Below are positions 1-10,000 of a stretch of DNA of 64,000 nt, piece by piece. Made by a program: the position numbers and the translations under genes. This DNA is from Combretum micranthum (lineage: Eukaryota > Streptophyta > Magnoliopsida > Myrtales > Combretaceae): positions 1,302,001 to 1,366,000 of the forward strand of contig JAMXBD010000173.1 in NCBI GenBank assembly GCA_024138025.1, read 5' to 3'. The notes below the pieces were generated by a model, which did no database searches, had not been told where the DNA came from, and worked only from the letters and a program-made list of their open reading frames with translations. The stretch's first letter is position 1. Each line of letters begins with the position of its first letter.

Positions 1-1380
1 TTCTCTCCTTGTGTGAATTTAACTATGACAGCTTTCGAATCATTTAAGCTAGATTTCGGATTTATATTTTCTGTTCTTAGCTCATCTAGCTTTTTCAGAA
101 GTTCATTGTTATTGATGTTGTTACTAGTAGATGCAGGTTTATTATCATCTTCTATAATTTTAATTTCTAAATCTAAAAGATCATTTTCAATTTTTAATTT
201 ATCATTCTGTTCAACCAGAATTTTATTTTCTACTTTTAGTTTCTTTTTTTATTTCTAATTTCATTAATTTTCAGATTCATGCTACTAAGATTTTCATGCA
301 AGCTGTCTCTTTCAAAACCTAGAGTTGTTGTTATTTCATCTTTTTCTTCGTTTTCAGTTTTAAACTCATTAATTTCTTCTTGAAACTCTTCTAATCTAAC
401 TAAAGCATTTTGCATCAGATTTTTAAGTTGTTTATTATCTTCTTCATATTTTTTAAGTTTTTTACAAATTTTTTTATACATGTCAAGCAATTCATCATTA
501 GAGCAGGAAGATGAAGGATTATTTACCTCATCATAGATTGCCATGAAACATAACTTTTCTTCAGAATCTGATGACTCTCATCACTCCAAGTAGCAATAAG
601 TGCTTCCCTCTTGGATATTTTTTGTGCTTTCTTGAGGAGAGGGCGGTTTGGTTGGATGTGTCCCGGTTTCTAGCACTTATAGCACACAACATCCTTCCTT
701 TCCTTTCTAAACTTTGAGGAGCTGCCAGCCTTCATAAATTTGTTGAAATTCTTTGTAAACAACATAACATCCTCATTTATCTCCTCCTTATCAGAATCAT
801 TGTTGGTTGCCTTCAGAGTAATAGCCTTCTTTTGGGATTCTTCACTTTGATTCTTGATAGCTCATGAGTCTTGAGTGCACCAAGAAGCTCTTCTTTTGTC
901 AGTTGCTAAGATCCTGGCTTCCTTATTGCTGTCCGTTTTGCTTCCCATTCCTTGCAATGATCTGAGCAATTTTGAATTTATTTCAACATTAGTAAAGCTC
1001 TTGCCCAAAACACTCAAAGGATTAATGATATTAATGAATCTATCATTCATTTGATCAATTGTTTCACCGGCAGCATCTTAAAACTTTCAAATTGACCAAC
1101 CAACAAGCTTATTTTAGTGTCTTTATCCTTGAAGTTCCTTCATAAGTTACTTCAAGTTCATCCCAGATTTCTTTAGCAGATTTACAAGTATAAACTCTAT
1201 TGAAATCACTTTCATTCAATCCACAATGAAGAATATTCATGGCAGCTTCATTATAATCCAGTTTTTTCCAATCATCTTTGAATATTGATCTTCATTTTTA
1301 TTTTCAATTGTAAAAGGTCCTTTTTCAACTACTCTCCATATTAATCTATGTTGAGCTTTCAAAAATAATTCATTCTACAC
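1..1380 (-). pseudogene. Copia-type gag polyprotein remnant (UBN2-like, zinc knuckle)
   Basis: Read on the minus strand, this is the gag part of a plant Copia retrotransposon. From about 1370 to 860 the broken frames match UBN2/gag-polypeptide sequence, including a stretch starting MNDRFINIINPLSVLGKSF. Around 695-660 lies a CCHC zinc knuckle whose second cysteine is followed by a stop codon (CYKC-stop-KPGH). From 544 to 236 an open frame of 102 codons is rich in Glu, Lys and Asn and should form a coiled coil, as these gags do after the knuckle. Several stops and frame changes show that the copy is dead. The rest of the element (protease, integrase, RT) would lie left of the window. The neighbouring primer-binding site and LTR fit this orientation. 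Confidence 0.8.
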
Positions 1381-1509
1381 TTCCAATAAGGGTAATTACC
1401 CCTACTAAGAAGCGATGGCCTATTTATAGCCTGACCCTCCAAGAATCTAGTGTATTAGAAGCCAGATCTTTTCTCTTTTGCGTTTAAGCAATCAACTACA
1501 AGAGACCAG

Positions 1510-1521
1510 GCTCTGATACCA
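1510..1521 (-). other. Primer-binding site, tRNA-iMet type
   Basis: On the minus strand this reads TGGTATCAGAGC, the usual plant retrotransposon primer-binding site complementary to the 3' end of initiator methionine tRNA. It lies two bases from the LTR edge (LTR starts TGTTATA at 1524 on the plus strand) and just upstream of the gag, so it fixes the element's orientation. Confidence 0.88.
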
Positions 1522-1523
1522 AT

Positions 1524-3566
1524 TGTTATAAATAATACACAAGGAATACTTAAGAGGGACGGGAGCTAATTAAGTATTACAAATTTTTTTTGTTTTAACA
1601 AACCAGATTAATTAACTAAGATAAGATAAGAGTTAATTAAAACAAACAAATGCAGCGGATAAACTAATTAAAATTGATTAATAAATAAGCAGAGATAAGG
1701 AAGCTCAAAGAGAGAAAGAGAAGCAACACATGATATAACGTAGTTCGACCCACTGCCTACTCTCCATGGTGAAATGCCTCAAAGAGGACTTTTACCACTA
1801 TATTGATTATTCCAAAATCAATACACCTCTTAGATGAGGAATTACAACAATGTCTATCACAATAGGACTTTTACAATTGCCTTTCACAAATGATTTCCAC
1901 TCGATAAATCAAGTGTTGTGCTCGTAACACACGACCAGACTTCAAATACCTCCCACCGAGGACTTCTCTCAATGCCTCCCACTGAGGACTTTTAACTTTA
2001 TCTTTACGAGGACTTCTTTTATAAACGCTTTCTTTGAGGACTTTTTACAAACAGCTCCTATATGAGTAGATTTACAAACTGAAAAGGTCTTAAAGAAATA
2101 TACAATTTTTTTTTACAAAAAAACTCTCCTATTTGAGCAGATTTACAACAGAAAATACTTTAGGAATTTTACAAATTCCTTTTACAAACCGAGTTCCTTA
2201 AACGAGTAGATAAATAACTTTTTTAAATCTTAAACAGTGCAAAAAAAAAAACTTTCGTTTAGAGTGTATCACTAATTTTGAAATAGAGTACTAATTGTTC
2301 TCTTAAAAAAAATTTCAAATTAACGAGAACGAGAACAAAAACACAAGTAAAAAAAAAACTTTACAGAACCTTGTTTTCATTTTTACTATGCGTTCAAAAA
2401 TTCTAATATTTCATTCTTTTTCAAAGAGAGGAGGAAAATTATATTTATAACTTTTGATAAAAATTTGCTCGTTATCAAAAAGTTTCTGACAACCCATACT
2501 TGTGTTTAATGAACTTAACGTTTTAAAAACGTGTAAAAATCAAAAGCAGAAAAAAAGCATTAAATGTGTCTGACACATGCATTAAATGCATTACAACAGT
2601 TCTTTTCTTTCTAAAGTCGATGGGAAACTTTCTAAAGTCAAGGTCTGAGGTCGAGGCCTAAACTTTAGCCCTTGACTTCTTAAATTTTTCCTAATGCCAA
2701 ATTTATGAAGTCGAGGGTAAATTTATGAAGTCAAAGTCTGAGGTCAAGGCCTAAGCTTAAACCCTTGACTTCATAAATTTTGCCCAAGAGCAAATTTATG
2801 AAGTCAAGGTCTGAGGTCGAGGCATAAACTTCAGCCCTTGATTTTATAAATTTTGCCCAAAACTCCAGTCCTTGACTTCATGATTTTGCCCAAACTTTAG
2901 CCCTTGACTTCACAGTTTTGCCCAAAACTTTAGTACTTGACTTCATAGTTTTGCCCAAAACTTTAGCCCTTAACTTCATAGTTTTGCTCAAAACTTTAGC
3001 ACTTGATTTCATAGTTTTTGCCAAAACTTAGTCTTTTGTCTTTATCTGATGAATAGTGCCTCCGCCTTTCTTCTACTGGGCTCGATGGCTTTCTCTTGAT
3101 TTTTTTTAACTTTTTGCTTTGTTAAAACTTAAACAATAGCAGAACAAATACAAAGCATATGTATATATAAATATTTTACGTATTTGAACAATTAAGGATA
3201 TTTAAATAATTGATTGTGTAATAATTATTCTCATCAAAATCATTTGCGAACATAAAGTCCAGCAATAGTAAGCATGGAAATCACATTGCTACTCTACAAT
3301 ACAACTCATCCAATACTACGTACAACACCCATAAATCTAACATATGATGTGCTTCACCATTTGAAAAAAATGAAAATTCAACAACGTATACAACACCAAA
3401 AATTCAGCAATGCAACATCTATAATAATGAAAAGTTAAGCAAAAATTCAAAGCACTTGCTTATGGAGTTCGGTGTGAATTACTTGATTTTTCACACGAAT
3501 TGCTTCACTTTTTCATGAACTGATGACTTTTACAATGCTAGGTAATCGAACCTATTCAATATAACA
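1524..3566 (-). mobile_element. 5' LTR of the minus-strand Copia element (about 2.04 kb)
   Basis: The plus-strand sequence starts TGTTATA next to the primer-binding site and ends TATAACA at 3560-3566, a 7-bp inverted terminal repeat of the TG...CA type. No second LTR is in the window, so the outer edge rests on this inverted repeat alone. The LTR contains an imperfect tandem array (2620-3035) and AT-rich stretches. The partner LTR, and any target-site duplication, should lie left of position 1. Confidence 0.6.
2620..3035. repeat. Imperfect tandem array inside the Copia LTR
   Basis: About three units of roughly 100 bp contain the blocks 'gaagtcaaggtctgaggtcg' and 'agcccttgacttcataaatt'. They are followed (2860-3030) by about five shorter units of 33-34 bp with the core 'cccttgacttcatagttttg'. 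Because the units hold both 'aaatttatgaagtcaagg' and its reverse complement, parts of the array can fold into hairpins. Unit divergence is moderate, so it is an old expansion. Confidence 0.85.
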
Positions 3567-3751
3567 CCCTAATTTTATAAAAATCAGTTATGCGATTGGG
3601 GAAATTAGGGTTAGGGTTTCAATTTTGCTATTTATGTTTTTTTGGGTATGAAAGCAGCGTTCGAATGAGTAGGAAGAAGAAGAAGATGGCAAGCAAAAAT
3701 ATGCCTGCCAATATCATTTCTTCAAGAGACCAGGTAGTTTCAAGAGGCTGA

Positions 3752-3920
3752 CAATTTGCACCGACCTCGTCTTTTCAAGAGATAAGGTGGCTCTGCTTTA
3801 ATTGATCTTATCTCTTCAAGAGAGGAGGTCAACTTACTTAAAAAATTAGGATTATTTTGATTACAGTGGCAATTTTATAATTTTTTAGAACTTAAATATT
3901 ATTTTCCATTTCCCCTAATA
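3752..3920. repeat. Left direct terminal repeat of the MULE/PMD remnant
   Basis: It contains the near-palindromes at 3763-3788 and 3804-3830 (the latter ends 'ttcaagagaggaggtc'), then an AT-rich block with 'gcaattttataatttttta' and 'attttccatttcccctaat'. The same order recurs in direct orientation at 6455-6640 ('acaattttgtaatttttt', 'attcctcttccctgatac'). A further half-site lies at 3717-3733. Direct rather than inverted orientation is unlike normal MULE ends. Confidence 0.5.
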
Positions 3921-4289
3921 AAGACCATAAAATATTATAAGTATATTAAAGAAAAATATTATATAAAACTTAAATATTTATTTTCATTTTATAAAAATGT
4001 GTGAGGCAAAAATAGGGATAAGGAGAAAAATAATAACATTTCAAAAAAATGCTAACTCTTGGTAAGCAAAAAATAATCTTATAAATAGATAAGTCAAACT
4101 CATATCTTGAAGAGATAAGGTTATTGTAAAGACATTAAACCTATCTCTTGAAGAGCATGCAGATGTACTTGTAAGTGGATTTAAAATCATGCAGATGTAC
4201 CTATAACAAGTGGCAAACATATAGAATTTCATGCTCACATGCAATGACAATAATGGGTACACTGCACATAGATTGTGTTGTCCACGTAG

Positions 4290-4545
4290 GATAGTGGTAT
4301 AGGTGGGACAACCAGCTTAGGGTGTATGGCTTTTCCTTCACACCTGCAGTCGATAAGGCCAATTGGATTCGTTTGGACATAGCAAAATGACACCTTATAC
4401 CAGAGCTTATTAGGAAAAGGGGTAGGCTTAGGAAAAATGCTTCCAAAATGAGATGGATATTCGAGAGGGCCCACGAGGTTACTCATGCGATTCATGTGGG
4501 CAGCTAGGGCATAACATTGAAGTTGTCTAAATAGAGGGTCGGCTA
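4290..4545 (+). pseudogene. MULE (MURA-type) transposase C-terminal fragment
   Basis: Three broken plus-strand frames together resemble the tail of a Mutator-like transposase. They are a segment like YRWDNQLRVYGFSFTPA, a basic segment (IPELIRKRGRLRKNASK), and a CCHC zinc knuckle read as CDSCGQLGHNIEVV near 4474-4515. The last cysteine of the knuckle is lost. Spacing and order match the end of MURA proteins, but the catalytic DDE part is not recognisable. It lies upstream of the PMD fragment and between the same direct repeats, suggesting that both belonged to one element. Confidence 0.5.
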
Positions 4546-4860
4546 GTAAAACAGTAATGGCCTAGTCCAGTCGTAGTGGTAATTCTTTGTTTTCATATGC
4601 TTTGTTCTACTGTTCTAATGTGACATGCTTTTATCTTATGTTTGCTCTGCTTGTTTTAATCTACCTATGCCTCCACTAACCTATCTATTTCTTTCTCCGT
4701 TATAGATGGTTCCTGGATAGATAGATAGCTCATTACTTACGAAGCAGCCTGTTCATAGGTCAAGACTAACTTAGGAGGGCAGTAAGTTTATTTTTGCAAT
4801 CCATTCCTTATAACAAGTAATTAATGTTTCTTACATATTTATGGACTTTATTGTAGGAGC

Positions 4861-5720
4861 ATGCGGTTTTAGATCGACAGACCGAGCACCAGGTATGATT
4901 TCATTGCCTTATTTCCTTTAAATTGCAACATTTTAATATTTTTGTTAATTGGAAGTGTACTTTTTATCCCTTCAACAGGTTGTGTGGGACCCTTACAATC
5001 CTATCCTAGATTCCCTGCCTCCATATTACCTGGCGGACAGCGACATTTGGTGTGTACGGGTCCTGCTGGTGTACTTCCATCTAGTGGAGCACTACTACCT
5101 AGACAGAGTGTTTAGACAGTTTGGTGGCTTCCGGGGATTCCACACCCGCTTGCTGACATGAGAGCCCTGCATGAGATTGACATGCGGAGGCGTTCCGAGT
5201 GGAACTGGCAGGCGGAGCACACTAAGTGGATAGCTGAGTGGGATAGGCAGTGTGATCGCATTGTTGAGATGCTAGATATGCCTATTGGTACATCTGATGA
5301 TTACTTCCAGTGGTATCAAGTGATCACCCGATGTTGGATCAGTTGTACGGGGGCTATCATACGCTATATGGTAAGCTCACTCACTCAGTAAGCTGTGTAA
5401 GGAAATGTATTGTGTTTGCATTATTCACTGATCTGCATTTTTGCTGTTATTTGCAGACAGATTTCATTTATAGAGTCCAACGCATGCCTCTAGAGATTAG
5501 TCCTTTCACCGCACGAGATGTCTATCGTGTAGTTGATGAGTTTATGAGACAATTTTAGTGATCCACCGCTACCAACACCAGTAGACCCCAGCACCAGCAC
5601 CAGCACCAGCACCGGATGACCCATAGCCTTAGGCAGTTTAGAGACGACGTCTACATAGAAGAGGCGTGGGAGGGGACGGGTTAAGAGCGAGGCCGTAGCC
5701 GATGTATAGAAGATCAGGGA
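4861..5720 (+). pseudogene. Plant mobile domain (PMD, MAIN-like / PP7-long-form-like) pseudogene
   Basis: The sequence resembles the PMD/aminotransferase-like family that includes Arabidopsis MAIN and MAIL1. An exon from about 4979 begins VVWDPYNPILDSLPPYYLAD and continues to VEHYYLDRVFRQFGGFRGF. A frame break near 5155-5160 is followed by LHEIDMRRRSEWNWQAEHTK and further family-like sequence to about 5370. A GT-AG intron (about 5371-5457) precedes FIYRVQRMPLEISPFTARDV and a stop at 5558. A short exon at 4858-4893 may precede it. A Pro/Ser/Thr repeat follows in another frame at 5590-5620. PMD copies are known both as host genes and as transposon cargo; this one looks like transposon cargo. 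Confidence 0.72.
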
Positions 5721-6454
5721 CGAGCCTGAGCCATCCCATGTACTTCATTTGATCAGCCTGGCTCTTCCCGGTTCCTTCATCAAGAGGCTGGCCCATCATC
5801 ATCATCACATACTCATTTGGGGGATACTCCTATGCCAGACCCATCATACATGAAGTTCCATACCACCTAGCTCCACAGAAGAGGCGACCATTGCCATCAC
5901 ATGATATCGGGGAGGGACTCACACAGTGGAGCTAGACCTTGTCCCATTTCATCCATACAGTACTGCTGGTGGAATGAGGATGATATAGTTACACAGATTA
6001 ATCCATTACACAACGCTCTCATTAGCCTACAAAATTCGCTCGGACGTTTGTGAGATGGGAACGAGGGAGGCGGGGCAGACACCACCAATAGCAGATAGCA
6101 GACTTTCTCATTTTATGATTGTTGGATATAAATTCTTAGTTTTTTTATGATTATTGTATTCCTTTTCTCTTGTACATTTGATGAAAAGGAACAATCGACC
6201 ATTGATTTCATATTATGTTTTCTGAGTTCTATATTATGTTTGTGATGAAAAGTTTGATAATTCTTTTTGAATAATTTGGGATTAAGACTGCGTTTGGTTG
6301 TATCGGGTTGGGAATATTACTGAAGTTTAGAAGTTGTTTAGCCATGGTGAAGGATGGCTAATGGCTTATATAATTGTTTATATTTGATTTTGACAAGTTT
6401 TATTATAAATATAAAAATGATCTGTTTGTCAATGAACAAATAAAAAGAGAGGAA

Positions 6455-6640
6455 ATTTGGCCCGACCTCGTCTCTTCAAGAGAGGAGGTCAAGTAATCTC
6501 GTTTCTTCAAAAGAGAAGGTTAGGTACTAACAAAGAGACAAGGTTATATTGTCTAAAATCGAGATTAATTTCATCCCGATAACAATTTTGTAATTTTTTT
6601 AAAATAATAATATTTTATTCCTCTTCCCTGATACATCCTA
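6455..6640. repeat. Right direct terminal repeat of the MULE/PMD remnant
   Basis: It carries the best copy of the 27-bp near-palindrome (6464-6490: GACCTCGTCTCTTC then AAGAGAGGAGGTC) and a weaker one at 6496-6522. The AT-rich block that follows also follows the left repeat at 3752-3920. The two repeats bracket about 2.5 kb with the transposase-like and PMD fragments. Confidence 0.5.
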
Positions 6641-6659
6641 CAATCTAATAAAAAGTTTA

Positions 6660-6900
6660 GGGTCTGTTTGGATTGTCTGTTTTTCATCTGTATCTGTATC
6701 TTTTTTAAAATAGTATGTGTAAATATATCCGATTTGCATCTAAATTTTATCTATATTTGTTCTATTTGATCTTTTGATGAGAACTGTCAATTTTTTTTTT
6801 ATCTATATCTATTTTTTGATAAATAATCTATTAGCAAAAAGTTTAAAAAAGTGTCTGTATCTACCGAAAAAAAGCAAAAACAAAAACCAACAGACAACAG
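6660..6900. mobile_element. Truncated PIF/Harbinger-like terminus or MITE
   Basis: It begins GGGTCTGTTTGGATTGTCTG, the same 20 bases as the left end of the Harbinger element at 38655. Both run on into 'catctgtatctgtatct'. The three bases before it are TTA, a typical Harbinger target site. No clear right terminal repeat follows; the sequence degrades into T-rich DNA and an 'accaacagacaacag' stretch near 6887. It ends about 170 bp before the start codon of the large gene, so it may form part of that promoter. Confidence 0.5.
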
Positions 6901-7010
6901 TGCCATGCCGTCACTTCTACTGCCATCGGGTTCTTCTACTTCAACTTCGAATTGGCGTTCAGAGTTGAAAGGGTAGAGGAAAGAAAATACAGCTGACTCA
7001 AATTACAACG

Positions 7011-7019
7011 AAACCCTAA
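7011..7019 (+). promoter_or_regulatory. Telo-box (AAACCCTAA) in the leader of the large gene
   Basis: AAACCCTAA lies 48 bp upstream of the ATG at 7067. This element is common close to the start of broadly expressed plant genes, often ribosomal or cell-cycle genes. The match is exact and well placed, but function is inferred. Confidence 0.45.
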
Positions 7020-7066
7020 TTACTTCCATCATTTTCATGCTATCGAAAAGAGAGAACGTGTAGAAG

Positions 7067-10000
7067 ATGGAGATGGAATTAGAACCTCGAGTAAAACCAC
7101 TAAGCTATAAAGTGAAGGCTACTTCAAGAGAATCGCCATCTCAAAAAGCGCTTCATGTCCTCGATACTGATCTTCGTAATCACTGGTCCACCGGTACTAA
7201 TACTAAAGAATGGATCTTACTCGAGCTCGACGTAATCTCTCTCTCTCTCTCTCCATGCTATGAATTTTCCGGAATTATGTGTAATATGTTATTTGAATAG
7301 AGTAATATATTTACTTGATTCCGTAAACCTGAACTGATACTAAATCGAATGAATTTTATTGAATGCTTTTGGAGTTATTTTAAAACGTTTGATGCTTAAA
7401 AAAGCTGTAATCGAAGACATTTATGCTTACTCGTAGCGGCTGTTGTTAAGAGGAGAGGTCACTTGGGGCAGGCTTCCGGTGTTATAATAGATGTTCTTAT
7501 TGGATGGAACCGGTATTGAGGAAATTGATTTTCCTTCTCTTTTCTTTCCGTTACTGTTGTGACCTTTTGTTTTGATAAACATGATTTTACATGTGTTTTT
7601 TCTTTTGTTAACTTGTAGCTCACTAAGGTTGGGGTTTCTTGATGCGACTAATAAACATTTTGTTGCATTGTTCATTTTTCAGGAGCCTTGTCTTTTATCA
7701 CATATGCGTATCTATAACAAGTCTGTACTGGAATGGGAGATAGCGGTTGGCTTGCGTTACAAGGTCAGATATTCACAGCTTGTGTTGTGTTTGTTACTCT
7801 ATATTATAGGTGGTTTAATTTCTTTAGGCATATTAGGTATTACATCACGTCTATCATGATTTTTTGTTGAAATTGTTTGTTCAGCACTATCTTTGTTATT
7901 TGAGCCCATATTTGGTTTATCTGTGAACCTAATTTGTTGTCCTTTTGATCTTCTTTGGATGCTTGATAGAAGATGAATTATTTGTCAATTTAGAATGCAT
8001 TTTAAAATATTTACTAAAATAGGCACCAATGCAAAATACTTACCAAAATAACCCACTAAAATCGCATGTTGGATATGTAGTTTATGTGTGATCCGCATTT
8101 GGATATGTGATTCGAACTCTCCAATCCCATCACTTTCACTCACCATTTTCCTCCAAGTGATTATTCCTCTCTCTCTTTGCCATGGCTCCTCTCCAAAGCC
8201 ACCGTACCATCTCTCTCCTTCCTCAAGAAATCATCTTCTCCTCCCTACCAGTACCTTTTCCTCCATCCCTCCACCTTCAAGCTGCTGCTGATTTTTGAGG
8301 AAACTGAAACGACGAAGTGATATTTGAGCTGAATCACATATTGTATGTGTGATTCCACAATCGCATTTGCAACATGCGGTTTTGCTTAAACTAGCTCACA
8401 CAAGTTCTACATTCAATTTCTTTGCACAACAAACTCACATCTTCAATGCGATTTTGAGGATCTATTTTGATAATTAATTTGCTCCCAGTCTTGTTATGGT
8501 AATTATTTTTTGTGAAAAGAGTAGATTAACCTTTCACTCTATTAATATTAGTACCTTAATCATCTACTCTAAAAGCTTAAATTTATAGATATGGTATGAG
8601 CTATTGTATTTATTATATAACTCCCTTTTACTTGTGGGCCGAGACTTTAACTTTGACTAAAACCCATCAAGTGGACAACTTAATTTTTAAATGGTTATAA
8701 TGAGTATGTAGGGGTACAAACTTATCACCTTCTGCTTTGATACCATGTTAATATTAGCACCATAATTATCTAATCTGAAAGGTTAAACTTATAGATATGG
8801 TGTGAATTGTTGTATTTATTATATAACACACTCAATAGATGATAGTGGAGAAGGGAGTGTACCAAAGGATATCAGAGCAGTGAACTTTTCTGCAAATATC
8901 TAAGATCCCCTCTATTTTCCCTTTCTCTTAGGTGTCAGTGGGGCATTTGCTCTTGAGCTACAGTATCTTCTTTTCCTGAGTATATAATTTTTAGATAATT
9001 GTATAGTTGGAAAGGGGGAAAACATTAAATCTCCTTATTAGCTTTCCTTTTCGGTGTTCTTTGGACGTGTTGATCTAAATTTTGGATTTTAAGTTAAAAT
9101 ATTTCAGTGCCTGAATCTTTTTAACTAATTCAATAGTATTTGAATTCCAATTTGTTTGACCCTAATTTTTGTTGGCATTTGTTGAATTGAGGGTAAAAAA
9201 AAAAAAGGATGTATAAATTAAATTTGACTAGCAGCTGAACATTGTTTTGTTACCAGCCAGAAACATTCGCAAAAGTCCGTCCGCGCTGTGAAGCTCCTCG
9301 ACGGGATATGATGTACCATATGAACTACACACCATGTCGTTATGTGCGGATATCTTGTCTGAGAGGAAACCCTATAGCCATATTTTTTATTCAGGTAATA
9401 TGCATGTTGTTTTCAACTGTTAATTTCAGTCTTATTTTGATTTAGCTTTCTTCTGTTTCAACTTTCAATATGATGAAAATAGCATGTGGTGATGCTAAGC
9501 ATCATAGAGGGAGGCACATTTTGTTGTCAATTACTTTCCATGTTTTACCCTAGTGGAGTCTGGTATCGAATTTCATTTTGTAGATCTTTGGAGCTAAATC
9601 AATCTTTTTATTGGCATTGTCCTGAGAGTAAGATACGCAGGGCTTATCTTTCTAGCAGTTTTGAATATTAGACCAATACAACATCTATAACTGAATGACA
9701 ACCAATAAAGCAATACTGGCAATAAATGATGCTTTGACTTTGCAAATGCTTGTCTAAAGCAACCTTCTTGCTCTACGAAATATGTATTGACTATTAGGTA
9801 GTTTTGCCTAATCAAAGAAGGACATTTAACAAACAATCAGGCGTTGATACGAAAGATCATAAGGGGTGGAGAGAGAAAATTCTCTCTCCTGTCTATAAAT
9901 TTTTGCTCATTTGTTTTAGAGTTACGTGCTCGAGGGTTCATTCTTGTGTTTCTCCAGGTCTCTCACTGATCATCTCCATTGCTAGCATTCCTCCTTTACT

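Noticed and set aside
1510..1521. tRNA gene fragment
   Set aside because: Only the 12-bp complement of a tRNA 3' end is present, next to an LTR: a primer-binding site.
2620..3035. CRISPR-like regular repeats
   Set aside because: This is a plant genome; units are adjacent and diverged without unique spacers, inside an LTR.
9486..9836. Overlapping frames on both strands in intron 3
   Set aside because: Short, no family match, bounded by the intron of a well-supported gene.
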